This document shows, in pieces, positions 24,463 through 36,374 of a stretch of 64,000 nucleotides of DNA (position 1 is its first letter; the number at the start of each line of letters is the position of its first letter). Under the pieces are notes generated by a model, which ran no database searches, was not told the DNA's origin, and saw only the letters and a list, made by a program, of their open reading frames with translations. The stretch spans positions 3,185,001-3,249,000 of the forward strand of contig NC_066591.1 of the NCBI RefSeq assembly GCF_905475345.1, in the 5' to 3' direction. This stretch comes from Vespula vulgaris (lineage: Eukaryota; Arthropoda; Insecta; Hymenoptera; Vespidae). The position numbers were made by a program, and so were the translations under genes.

Positions 24463-26589
24463 GCCCCCAACTTACATCAAACGATATCATCCTGCCTAAT
24501 AATGTTTGTTCGTTGCTGCTAACATTCGTGATAAATCGCAATCCTCTTTAGATCAACGATTTGGTGCACGTGATTGACACATCTTTTCTCTCTTTCTTCA
24601 AGATTTCTATAGATTCTAAAGACGAATTCCATTCTAGAACGATAAAGCTCAATCCTCGCGAGGACCCATCGAACCGAAGATCGAACGCGTATTTTTCTCT
24701 TTGCTTGGCTCTTTGTGAAAAAAAAAAAAAAGGAAAAGAGAAAAGAAAAAAGAACTTTCATTCGATTCGTCCCTTCGATCTCATCGAATTGCATTCTGCT
24801 CAACTAGAGAATAAAATCGAATTTTTTTCCTTTCGAACAAAGTGAAAGGACACTTGAATTTAATATAAAATGTATAGCGATTAGTATGTATCTAGATTGT
24901 AAGCGAATACTCTTTGTAATGATCGCGTTCCAATAGCATTACTTTTTTCTTACTATCGATCCTCATGTAGAAAAATTTACAGGAAATCGACTGTGTTTAA
25001 TTTCAGTCAGAAATAAATCAAGATATTCTAAATATTCGTATAACGAAAGAACGACGGTACTTGAAACGATAAAGAAAATTTTTTTAAGGGGCGGTGAATA
25101 GTTAGTAGGGAGTTGATGGTGCCGTTAGAATCTACGTCTATCTTGAAGGTTCTTTAGAAAATTTAAGCCACGATGACCTGTTTTCCCTGGTGAATCGGTC
25201 GATAGCCTAGAACTACTTCTTCGGAAAACTTTAATTAGCTCTTCGATCTTATTGACGAACTACAGGTAAAGTTCGGTTCAGAGAGACGTGGATGGCTACG
25301 ATATGCCATGGTTGGTTGTGTGGTTGTGTGATCGCGGCCGTTACTGTACTAGTGACGGTTCTACTGGCGACACCGCGACGAATAAGAAGAGGTGAGAGGG
25401 AATTGCACGATAATGGATAAAACGGGTTGAAACTGTAGAGGCGGAAAACAATTAATCGAAAAGAATTCAAGCGTATGCTAGGTCGAAAAAAGTAAAGTGA
25501 GGAAGAAAAAGGAGTGAGTATTGGCTCAGAGAATTCAAGTTTTTTTCGAGAGAATGTCTGATAACAAACAGGAAGTTCATTTCTTTTCTTCTACTTATTC
25601 CTGAAATAAAAAATGGAAATGGCTCTTTCACCAGAGAAAGAATTCAGAGAAGGAAAGCTTCGAGTTAACGAATGTCTCTCTCTCTTTCTCTCTTTCTCTT
25701 TATCTTTCTCTTTTTCTTTCTCTTTCTCTTTCTATTTCTCTCTTTCTATCTCTTTCTCTATTTTCTCGCTCTGTTGAAACGCTTAAATCCTACCTCCATG
25801 ACGTTCTTGCCAATTCCTCGGTATTAACTTTGTAAGTACGAAGAAGGTAATATATTACGGGTCTAAGAAAAATTCTATTACCTTATTAAGATCGAAGCTT
25901 TAAGATTGTTCCTTTAAGAAGTTACGAAATATACTTGTTATAGTAAAAGATTTATAAAATGATCTTGACTCAGACAGATTTCATCTTAACAAGAATTTAA
26001 ATCTTAATAACAATCAAAACTATCTTAAAAAAAAACATTGTCGATATTTCGAATCATCGAAGTATTCTAAATTTTACATCGTACAGATATTTATTTACGA
26101 ACTTAATTAAAAACCTATATTAATAATCAATATATCTCATTGATACGATACTATTATTTAATAATTCTTAGATATACGATACTTATTAATTTTTTTCCCC
26201 TCTATTACGTCTCTATATTCCTTTCTAATTTTCTTAATAATAAATTTTGGAACTTTAATAATTCCATTGATATCTCTTTTAAAAGATTTATTTAATTTTC
26301 TTTTCAGCTCTCACAAAGTAAAGTACTTGTTATTAAAACTTATCAAATAAGTTTCGGTGCTTGTTATTATTATTATTATTATTATAAAAAAAAAAAAGAA
26401 AAAAAGAAAAAAAGAAGAAGAAGAAAAAGAAGAAAAAGAGAAAGAAACAAAGGAAGAAAGAAAGAAAGAAAGAAAAGAATAATAAAATTTAACCATCTTT
26501 ATTACCCAAGCAATGTTACCTACGTACTACGAAAATTCGTCTCTCATGGAATCACATTTCCCACAAGTATATAGGTATATGTACATACA

Positions 26590-26760
26590 TATATTCAGCG
26601 ACCGTACGGAATATCCCTTCTGATAGTTGCCGTGGCTCGAATCAGCCGGCACAGAGGCCGTACCGGCACACGTTTGCATATGCATCAGGCACTCGCGGCC
26701 GCGATTTTACGGCGCAAAGTCTGCGCGTCTCCTCATAGATAGTTACCTCCATCCACCAGT
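26590..26760. promoter_or_regulatory. Complex CpG-containing island in the large intron (possible enhancer)
   Basis: About 170 bp of balanced base composition in otherwise AT-rich, repeat-laden intron. It has an octamer-like TTTGCATATGCAT, paired GGCCGTACCGGCAC-type CpG motifs and a CGGCCGCGATTTTACGGCGC stretch. No open frame with protein features. An enhancer role is inference. Confidence 0.3.
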
Positions 26761-26867
26761 ATGTGGTATCTCATAACTTAATAATTCGGCCAGACTGTAC
26801 AAACGAGAAACGCGACTCTTAATACGAATTGCTATTTGAACTATTCGGTGAACGTTATGTTACGAGA

Positions 26868-26899
<32 letters not shown>

Positions 26900-28984
26900 A
26901 AGAGTGATTCAAAGAGATAGGCAAAGAGGATAAAGTGAGATAGACATACATATTACGTGTATTTATATTATAATGTGCGAATGTGTGAGAGAGATGGAAG
27001 AATAAATTACTGGTTTGCGATAGAAGACGATGTAGAATTAGAGTTTGCATTTTGAATGAAAATATGCAAACTCTCATGGAATTTGCAAAAATTAGAGAGA
27101 GAGAGAGAGATCTTAGTTCGAATAATCGTATTATAAATAGCTTCGGTCGATCTAAACTTTGATCGCTCATAGGATGTAATTTAACTATCAGATTGAATAT
27201 AATAGTTCACGTCTGCCAATCCTATTTTTCTCCCAAGATCGACGATCAAATTTTCTCGCTATAATTGGAACAAGCGGCGCCAAATATATCGAGAATGTTT
27301 TCGCAAACAATCGGCTAGGGTGTTTAAAAAGAAATGACGTTTACTACGAAAGGATATTAACTTATCTGTTTCTATTTCCTTTTTCTTTTTTTTTTATATA
27401 CAAATGCACGTTATAATATTTTAATCAACGATGTCAGAGAAAGAGAGAAAGAGAGAGAGAGAGAGAAGAAAGAATGAGGCAACAAATATTTGTCTATAAT
27501 TGAAAGTTTTCGAAATTTTCCGAAGAATGTTAATATGTTTAAAAATGGGATGGTATGAGTTGAGGAGTTTAAATATTATCAAGAAGTATGCGATAATTTC
27601 TTTTTGAAACTGACACGTCATCTAACTCGTAAGAAAGTTGATGAAAAGAAAGAAAAGAAAAAAAAATGAAAAAAAATAGGATAGAAAAAATAGAAAAAAA
27701 AAAATCCATCGGAAAGATGATGGACTGGAATAACACGAAGATCGACTTTGTCGGGCTTAAAGGAAACTTTTACGTCACTCTCTCTCCCTTTCTCTCTCTC
27801 TCGTTTTCTTTATGAAAATCCTCTGAACCGTTATATAAGTTGGAACGATCTTGAGATAATTACAATTTACTGATACGAAGTACCGGACTTTCCGCCTCCA
27901 TTTTTACATTATCGGCTTCGATGATAGCGAGAATATATATTGCCGTTGGCAAATCGCTCAACTATGATTAAACTCGAATAACGTCGAACGTCAGCTTCGA
28001 CTATTAAAATTCTCAAATTTTCCTGCCGCATCTTGTCTCATACGCTTGAAACGAATTAAACGTATAAATGGAAAAAGAATCGATTACGACGTTGTATCGA
28101 ACGAGATGTAAAAAAATAAGAGAAAAAGAAGAGAGAAACAAGAAAATAAGAAAGAAAAAGAAAACGACAAAAAGTATACCCTTTTCTGTATATCCTGCCT
28201 CTGTATTTAAACCGCAGTAGAGAAAAGAAAAGAAAAAAAAAAAGAAAGAAAAGAAAAGAGAGAGAGAAAAAAGAAGAAAAAAAGGTCAAAATCACACGAT
28301 AGTGATTTCGAACACCCACGCGTTGAGAAAATACTGGAGAACGTGTTAAATCGTTTTCAAAATGTGTTCCATTTTTCCGTAAGGTTTTCAAGGCGTCAGG
28401 TGGTATCCGACCTGAAGATAGTGAAATTACTATCGAACAGGAAGCAAACTCACCGGCCAGTAAGTTCATTCACATTTGTTCGATCAAAGAACAGAGTAAG
28501 GTACAGTAGTAAGAGACTATCTCCAAAGCAATTCGATGTAAATGTAAAATTTCTAAGAAAAGAAGCAAGATCCTTTTTGTCTCTCTCTCTTTCTCTCTCT
28601 TTCTCTAGCTCAAGGAATATCCTTTCTATCACAGGTTTCTTCAAGAATGACATTCTCTGTTCTCTACTTTTTCTTTCTCTCTCTCTTTCTTTCTTGATAA
28701 AAGACAAGATCTTTTGTAACGCAAAAAGAGAAAGAAAGAAAAAAAGAGTGAGGAGGAGGAGACAGAAAAAAAAGAAAAAAAGGGACAAGTAGGATATGAC
28801 AAATCTGAAAGCGACGACGTCCTCCCGTCAGGGAATAAAACGAGGGGAACTCTGAAGATGGTTCTACGTAAAAGTGGCCCTGAGCTTAAATTAATCCGCC
28901 GACAAACACAGATACCGAATCCTCTTTAAGCGGGGTGCGATGACGCGCTTTCCAACCTCTCTTCTCTATTCCCTCTTCACCCTT

Positions 28985-28994
28985 CATCTCTCTC

Positions 28995-29056
<62 letters not shown>
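28985..29056. repeat. (CT)n microsatellite
   Basis: About 30 CT dinucleotides; a second run follows at 29133-29195. Confidence 0.95.
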
Positions 29057-29061
<5 letters not shown>

Positions 29062-29409
29062 CTCCCTTTTTACTGTAGCCTTACGCTCGTATCTTTTCTT
29101 TTAAGAGCCCTCGAGCCAACCGGCTCGTAGTACCTCTCTCTCTCTCTCTCTCTCTTTCTCTTTCTTTCTTTCTCTTTATTTCTCTCTTTCTCTCACTTAC
29201 TCACACTCTCGAAAGAACGTCCTTGTGCTGCACACACCTCGGTTAGAAACGTTTCTATATCATTCGTAGGCTTCTCAAGGTGCTATTTATGTCCTTCAAA
29301 AAACGCTCTAACCGAATATTCTGCATCAGCAAAATGTTCATAGAAAGAAAACTATCTATCTATGTATATGGTGCATAAACGTCTGGGATGTTGAAATGCT
29401 TTGCAAGAA

Positions 29410-30175
29410 ATTGTTTATAACGAATTGTTTATTATAAATTGTTATATAAGTTGCTTAGACGAGAAAACAGTCATTCAAAGATTCTATAACTTACTTGGGA
29501 AAGATGAAAAATTGTTTATAACAAATTGTTTATAACAAATTGTTTATAACAAATTAGTCAGAAAAAAAAATATTGTTCTAAGAATTTATAACTTACTTTA
29601 AACTCTGAAATAATATGAAAAATTGTTTATAACAAATTGTTTATAACAAATTGTTCATAATAAATTGTAAAATGAATTTATTAGAAGAAAAAACAATTCT
29701 TTAAAGATTTTATAACTCCTTTCCGAAAATATGAAAAATTGTTTATAACAAATTGTTTATAACAAATTGTTTATAACAAATTGTCCACAACAAATCGGAT
29801 AGAGAAAAAACAATTTTTTTTTAATTTATAATAATTTTATTCTGAAATAATGCGAAAAATTATTTATAACAAATTGTTTATAAAAATTGTTTATAACAAA
29901 TAGTTTATAACAAATTGTTCATAATAAATTGTTAAATAAATCCGTTAAACGAAAAAGCAATCCTTTGAAGATTCTATAACTTACTACACTCGAAAGTAAG
30001 AAAAATTGTTTATAACAAATTATTTATAACAAATTATACATAACAAATAGTTACAACAAATTCGTTGCACAACAAAACAATATTTTTAATGCTTAAAGTT
30101 ATTTTCAAAAAAATATAAAAAATTTTTTTCAACAAATTGTTTATAACAAATTGTTTATAAAAATATAATTATAAC
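29410..30175. repeat. Higher-order tandem repeat: about 115-bp unit built on a 14-bp subunit
   Basis: The 14-bp subunit AAATTGTTTATAAC is repeated 2-4 times in each block. Blocks begin at 29410, 29511, 29622, 29738, 29859, 30005 and 30122, spaced 101, 111, 116, 121, 146 and 117 bp. Between the subunit runs lies a degenerate spacer containing AGAAAAAACAAT...AAGATT(C/T)TATAACTTACT...ATGAAAA. This is nested satellite-like structure inside the large intron. Copies diverge, so the array is not very recent. Confidence 0.9.
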
Positions 30176-30219
30176 AAATATCGCATGAAAAAATAGAAAA
30201 AATTTTGCCCATTAAAATG

Positions 30220-30510
30220 GTATTTGTTTGAAATTTTTACGATTTGTAGTTCACGAGATATACCCATATAAATAAAAGATAGGTTCATTGACTCATTGAC
30301 CTATATAAATTCATTCAAGAAGTTCATTGACACAGTGACCTATATAAATTCCTGGAATTTACGCCACCAATCAGCTGTGTAACGTAAATACTTTTTACAA
30401 TCGTACTACTACGAACAGCTGTATTACGAATTATGAATGGGAATATTTCAAAAGGCTATATCTCCTGAACGGAGAGTCATAGAAACGTGAAACAAAGACC
30501 ATTGTAAAGG
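30220..30510. repeat. Possible dispersed repeat with a 39-bp internal tandem duplication
   Basis: Directly next to the satellite-like array. A 39-bp segment starting GTTCATTGACTCATTGACC at 30283 is repeated, diverged, at 30322. Phrases such as TTCACGAGATATA and GGCTATATCTCCTGAACGG resemble motifs of dispersed insect repeats, but I cannot name a family. Confidence 0.35.
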
Positions 30511-30854
30511 GAAAAATTCCCTCTTTCTATTGATACTCTCTATTACCATGAAATAACAAAAATACAATAAATGATATTAATAATTATCTAAAATATATAA
30601 GAAACAAATGTCAACGAAAATGGAAAAGTTACTTTGATATCTACAAACATGATTTATCATTATATCTCGGTATACTCGAAACAGCGAAGATAACTAAGTT
30701 GCAGGATAAACAAGCTCGACTCACGTATATGTACGTAAATAATTCGGGGCCGTTTCTCTTCACTCACAATTAGCGTCGTCGCGGGTTACTCGTTAAACTG
30801 ATTGCAGAAGCGTGGAAGAGAAGTTTGAGAGAGAAAGAGAGGGAAAAAAAAGAG

Positions 30855-30895
<41 letters not shown>

Positions 30896-31236
30896 AAGAA
30901 AAAGCAAGGATCTAGATTGGTCGAGTTAAAAAGTTTCTTTTTTGATGGCAAAAACCGTGCTTGCAACGCGACAAGAATTTTCAGCATATTCTAATGAGGA
31001 ATCACATGCCAAAGTATCTACCTTTAAACTAACGTGACTGTTCAGATTCATTGTCAGTATCGATAATAAGACAACGTCGAATTTCTATCTTTCTTCCTTA
31101 AAACACGATCGAGTTTCCACAGTGTTATAACGTATTACCTGCACGTGTATTTACGTGTTGGAAACTCTCTTTCGTAGTTGGCAGGGAACAAAACGCCTGG
31201 AACAACAACAAGCTCCTGCTTGGTGCTCCTTCCAGC

Positions 31237-31440
31237 ATGGAACTAGTTAAAGTTATCTTCTTATTAACATTATTGATCGCAACAGCGTTACAAACGCTCG
31301 CTTTGTTAGAGTTAACGAACTTGGAAATTCGTAGGAAACTTTCAAGTAACCTCCTCGTCGTCCATGTGGAGCTGGAGGTTCTCTTTGCACTGACTCGCAA
31401 GAGGACACGCGCGAGCCTCCGAAAATTGGATTTATCGTAG
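31237..31440 (+). CDS. Possible small secreted protein ORF (67 codons), nested antisense in intron
   Basis: The ORF starts MELVKVIFLLTLLIATALQT: one Lys, then about 14 hydrophobic residues and a TLA site, a good signal-peptide shape. The rest is basic, with dibasic/tribasic sites RRK and RKR and a C-terminus RASLRKLDLS. The ATG has A at -3 and G at +4. There are no Cys residues and no family I recognise. It is on the opposite strand to the DPR gene, inside its large intron. No TATA box or clear poly(A) context is evident beyond AATAAA motifs near 31661-31672 in an A-rich tract. It may equally be a chance ORF: 67 open codons are not rare, and the opposite strand is also open for 91 codons here. 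Confidence 0.22.
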   Translation: MELVKVIFLLTLLIATALQTLALLELTNLEIRRKLSSNLLVVHVELEVLFALTRKRTRASLRKLDLS

Positions 31441-31868
31441 AAAACGGATTTTATGTTATCTCAATGACGTTTTCTCGCACAAACAGAAAAAGAGAAGGAA
31501 AGAGAAAGGAAGAGAGAAAGAGAGAGGAAAATATAGAAAGAAAATGAACATTTCTCAAGGATTACGTTGTTGCATCGGTCATGTCCGAAACATTACGTCG
31601 AACGTATTATAAGAAATATCTATCATACAAAAAAAAAAGAAAAAGAAAAAGAAAAAGAAAAATAAATAAATAAAAAGAGAAAAAGAAAAAACGAACGTGA
31701 CGTGTGGTACACTTGGAAAAATGACTTTCATAGATTTCACGCGAACAAGAGGAGGCTAGCTAGCTTCGGCTCCTCGAAAAATCCAAAGTCACTCGACGAT
31801 GATCATTTTAAAAGCGAAAGAAGGGTATGTCGATGCCGTTGAAAACACTCCAGCGAATGCAGGCGTTA

Positions 31869-31883
31869 TTCTCTCTCTCTCTC

Positions 31884-31926
<43 letters not shown>

Positions 31927-31953
31927 ATCTCTATCTCTCTCTCTCTATCTCTC
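31869..31953. repeat. (CT)n microsatellite
   Basis: CT dinucleotides with a few A interruptions. Confidence 0.9.
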
Positions 31954-33563
31954 GTCTAACCGTACGGAACAACTTGTTTGGTCGATTTACCGTTGTCCCA
32001 CTTAGAAAGATTGAATTCCGAGGACCACTACGGCGAACGAGCAAAACGTTTCACGTTCGTCGCTCGTAGACAGCTTCGAAAGCGTGGCAAGCTTCGCTCG
32101 GATTAGTAAATGCTGACAACGATTTATGGACATAACTATAAGATAAATGCAGTGTACACACGTATATAGATAACGTACACGATTACGTTTTCATATCGTA
32201 CGAAATGATGTTCGACGTTTCCTGGAACACTTTCCTCTCCGCAAATTTTGTATACCAATATTTTCCTATCTACGATTAATCTGTAAATTTTACTTCGGAA
32301 AAATATAAATGGTTATGTATTTTTGTTATGATATTCTAGAACTTTCCAATATTATATGGAAAAATTGTGATCTCCATCGCTTTTACGATATTATCAATAC
32401 AAATATGAATTTTTTAATATAATTCAATTTTCATACTTTGTATGTAATACGATTATTGACAAATAAATAGATAAGATGTCTTTCTTTTCACAAATTCTCA
32501 CAAGTCTCCTTGATTGTACGAAACAAAAACAATAATAATAATAAACGAAATCAATATCCGATTAATAATTCATAAATGTGTTATTTATATGACAATTAAA
32601 ATTTTTAATATTCATATTAAATATATAAAACAAAAATACGAGAGAGCAAAATTTTCAAATTAATTGGACAAATTTATTTGAAATTTGAAGCAGCTCTTTC
32701 GGATAAATACAAAATTTGGTTTACTGTGAGAAAGAAAAATGAGAATATAATACATGTCGCTATGATAATACGTTGAAACCGCGGAATTAACATGGAAAAT
32801 ATTTTCAGCCAGGATTTACTGGAATTTACTTCGGGAGAATTCGGGAAGTTATGTGCTTGCGCGCATGTTGACGTCGAAAGGGAGATAAGGGACATAGGAT
32901 TACAGTGTTGGGTGTTGAGAAGCCAATAAGGTCTTGATGGGATAGCAGAAAAGAAGATTTTAAAAGAATATTTTTAAAACAAATAAATGCGACAAAATGC
33001 AATCAAGGGAGTAAGGTAAATTAAAATAAACAACACTCGAATCATTATAAATTAAATGATAATTATAAATTAAAAACGTTGAATATATTAACACTCCTAT
33101 TTCAACGTTCTTCTATTTCGATTATTCATAGTTATCCTTTTCAAAATGAAAACTCGAACATAGCAGATTTTACATCAACAAAATTATTCTAAATTAATTT
33201 GAATGAACAGGAATATAACACGCATTCAACATTTTTGGAAATAATATTTCGAGGAAAAATACACTTTCATTTTAAAATTATTTTAATCAAATATTATATG
33301 AGCCATCGGTGGTTTTCATTTAAAATAAATGTTCGAAATAACTTCAAAGAGTTGACTTTCTCTCTCTCTCTCTCTCTCTAAATTCAATGTTCATGTTATT
33401 TACTCCCTTTTTTTCATTTTATTTTCTCAATCACCCATACAATAAAAAACTTAAACGATCTATAAATTGTTATCAATGAAAAAAAAAATAAAAATAAATA
33501 CATAAATACATAAATAAATGAACAAATAAATAAATAAATAAATAGAAATCACATCGCGCTTAC

Positions 33564-33713
33564 CTTCAAATTCTTTTGCAAATTTTGCACTCTACAGTGC
33601 ATGTGTACTTGAGCTCCTAACTGCACTGTAATGTTGCTCTCTGGATCTTCGAAAAACGGCCTTGGTTCGGGCGTTGCACTGATCTCGGTGGCAAAACTGT
33701 CCACTTCGTACAC
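33564..33713 (-). CDS. dpr: DPR-family protein, exon with start of Ig domain 1
   Basis: Exactly 50 codons in phase 0, from VYEVDSFATEISATPEPRPF to the end VQNLQKNLK. The acceptor is AATTTGCAG|GTG and the donor AAG|GTAAGCGC. Residues 21-50 form the A, A' and B strands of a V-set Ig domain: FEDPESNITVQLGAQVHMHC holds the first disulphide Cys, followed by RV, as in DPR proteins. NIT is an N-glycosylation sequon. The open frame runs on upstream of the acceptor through a CA/TG microsatellite (33717-33836); that stretch is intron, not protein. Its separation by 15.3 kb from the exon completing the same domain is large, but splitting Ig1 near strand C is normal for this family. Confidence 0.92.
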
Positions 33714-35787
33714 CTGCAAATTAAATCGAATGCAATTACTCACACAAACACATCTACACGCGCGAATACAGACACACACACACAGACGTGTTGCAACATT
33801 TATAGAACATACATGTGTACAAGGTATTATATACACATTTTATAATCGAATAATTTATATTTTAAATAAATATTTATATCGAATAATATTCCTTTAATAT
33901 TTCCATTTTTTTTCCTTCGTTTTAAACATACAATTACGACAGAATGACCGACCCGATTTTCTCTTTCTCTCTTTGAAACGAGGTCAATAAAATGAATCAC
34001 TCGTGATGTCAGCTCTTTAAAAACTATCCAGGGTTCTCTCTGTTTACGTTCTCGCTCGAAGAGAAAATGTCCAAAAACGAGGGAAAAAAAGGTGCTCTCA
34101 CTTCACCCAGTCATTTACATCGAACACGTTTGCATAATAGCCGTTCGATAAACAATCGTTTATTTTTTTTTCTTTTTTTGTTTAATCGAAACCATCGTGA
34201 TAACGGAAGCTTTGCTTTTTCGAGTTCGCATTTATGGTTTTGAATTTCGCTTTTAAATTTTCATCTCGCTATATTTTCAACCGATTGAAAAGTGAAACAA
34301 TAATGCGAAGGAAATCTTAAATACGAGGGAAAGAAACGATCCGTAAAACGATCTTTACCGTTGCAAAGCGGCCACACTTTGAATTCACCGTGCTCGATAT
34401 TCGTGCATCGACCGACAGCTGTGGTTACACGATCGTACGAATGAATTTCAGGTCGGCGACCTTTCAACTCCGCGAGATTACGTTCGCAATAATTTTCCAA
34501 TAAATTCGTGAAGGTACGGCAAATTTATCAATGCATTTATCTTATTATTTGAATTGTATTATCGGCGAATCAACCGAACGAATTTCAAATTCGCTTTTAT
34601 TAGATCGGACGTGTAAAAGCTTGGACGCTAGAATATCGTACGGAAAATAGTATGTATGCCGCTAAATACGATCCTTTTATGCGATTCTTTTAAAAAGGAT
34701 TAGAAATATTTAAAAAAAAAAGGAAAAAGAAAGATAGAAGAAACCAAAGTAGAAGAAAAATAACAAATAATAACAATTTTACATTAGAGGATAAAAAAAA
34801 GTGAACGGTGAAGAGACTAGTGAGAGATAGGCAAAAAAAAATAGAAAAAAAATGAAATGAAAAGAAGATAAAAAAACTAAAGAAGAAGAAGAAGAAGAAG
34901 AAGAAAAAGAAAAAGAGGAAAAAGATAAAGAATATGCAAGATGAGAGTTGGCTAGGTGCAAAGATTTTCACGTAAGATAGTTATTTGATAGCGTTCTCGC
35001 GTTTCTCTTTGGTCGTGGTAACGACGAAGCAAAAGATAGAGTGTATCGGCAGAAGAGAAAAACTTTACGACACTTGAGAATGTATAAGTGTGATGGAGAA
35101 AAACGAGGAGAATGAGTAGAAAAGGGGTTGAGAGAGTAGAGGGGACTAGATTGGGACATACTAAAACCCATCGCGGTCACGTCGACGTGACGTCGTAAAA
35201 AAAAAAGGATCTTCAAAAGCGTCGAAAATAACGGAGTACACGTTACGTTTTACGAACGAAGATTAAAACACTCGAGTTTAATCAATTCGAGAAGCCGTAC
35301 AAATTAAACCAAGTTTTTCTTCTCATTTCGACTATGACGAGTATGTCTTACGAGTTGATAGAAAAACAGATAGAAAAGAAAACAAGAATTCAATTCCAAT
35401 GAATTGTTGAACAGTGAAACAGAAAGCTAGACAAATTTGTTCGTCTAGATCGTTAGGAATAATAAAAAAGAAATGATATAAATATAAAAATTCTAATTTT
35501 GAACGACTTCTAGCAGCGAAAATTATTATTTTCTTTCTTTTGTTAATATCGTTAAAGATAAATCATTAATAAAGTTATACCCCCTAAAAACGTAAGAAAC
35601 ACTTGAATGAAATTAATTTGTATTAGTCCTTACATATTGCCTATCTCCATATTATTTCCAATTACAAGAAAAATCAATTTCCCATAATATTAATATACGT
35701 CAAGAACTTAATTATCAAAGAACACGAATAAGCCTTTAATCAAATCAAATAATTTCATCTTCTTCTAAAATATGTAACAAGAATAAA

Positions 35788-35836
<49 letters not shown>

Positions 35837-36300
35837 AACAGTAATAAAACAAAATTCTTCTTCTTTTCCATTAAAAAAAAAAAAAAATAAAAGAAAAGAA
35901 AAAAATAAATCGAGACAATTTTTTTCACGATTTAATATCTTTTAAAAGTTAATTAGAAACAGAAAAAAGAATGTGCTATAATGAGGCAAAATAATTTTAA
36001 TATGATATGCAATGGCTGCAAAGCGTATATACGTACATACACATATACATATACACGTACGTATATAAATTACTATGTAGATATGCATCTACGCAAAATG
36101 GATATTCGAAATAGTGTTGCTCGCATGAAACGACGAGTGAAACGCATACCAAAATGACGTCAACGCTCCTTCGAAAACCACAGACGCGTATAGAAACGTT
36201 GCTCTTTGAAAGGTCGAAAACGAGAGGAACGAATTTAGATCGGCATCCCGATTCCGAAAGGCAACTTCACGTTCCGAGTTTAACCGTGCGCGAAACTTAC
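33714..36300 (-). other. 2.6-kb intron between linker exon and Ig exon
   Basis: Mostly AT-rich DNA with A/G-rich tracts at 34710-34935 and a (GAAA)n run near 35790-35838. A more complex patch at 36100-36300 flanks the linker exon. I see no other gene. Confidence 0.85.
35789..35838. repeat. (GAAA)n tetranucleotide repeat
   Basis: About twelve GAAA units. Confidence 0.95.
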
Positions 36301-36374
36301 CTCGGTAAAGGGTGAACTGAGCTCACGCCAGAACGACCTCGGCAGGTTTTCCAGCCCAGGAACTGGCTTCACGC
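36301..36374 (-). CDS. dpr: DPR-family protein, 74-bp linker exon
   Basis: After the acceptor TTTTAAACGATTGCAG, two bases (GC) complete the Gly codon started in the previous exon. The next 24 codons begin VKPVPGLENLPRSFWRELSS and end PFTE, followed by the donor GAG|GTAAGTTTCG. This is the extracellular leader between signal peptide and Ig domain. Of the three frames, one is stopped at once (GCG TGA), and the frame used is the one that matches both neighbours. Length plus phase (2+72) fits exactly. The exon is too short to recognise by homology alone; the call rests on two good splice sites and the frame. It sits 2.6 kb from the next exon. Confidence 0.82.

Larger units (their letters stand above)
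18224..33563 (-). other. 15.3-kb intron between the two Ig-domain-1 exons
   Basis: It is bounded by the donor at 33563 and acceptor ending at 18224. Contents: the 13-bp minisatellite (19071-19153), purine-rich tracts (24040-24470, 26390-26480, 28080-28290), CT/GA and TA microsatellites, a complex island at 26590-26760, the higher-order repeat at 29410-30175 and an opposite-strand small ORF at 31237-31440. No exon of the host gene is visible inside, since the flanking exons join in phase 0. Confidence 0.85.

Noticed and set aside
32674..32895. 73-codon minus-strand ORF with a hydrophobic segment
   Set aside because: Hydrophobicity comes from AT-rich codons; no family, no splice support.
33717..33836. 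N-terminal extension of the Ig exon through a Cys/Val-rich stretch
   Set aside because: It is intron: a clear acceptor lies at 33716-33714, and the extension comes from a CA/TG microsatellite.
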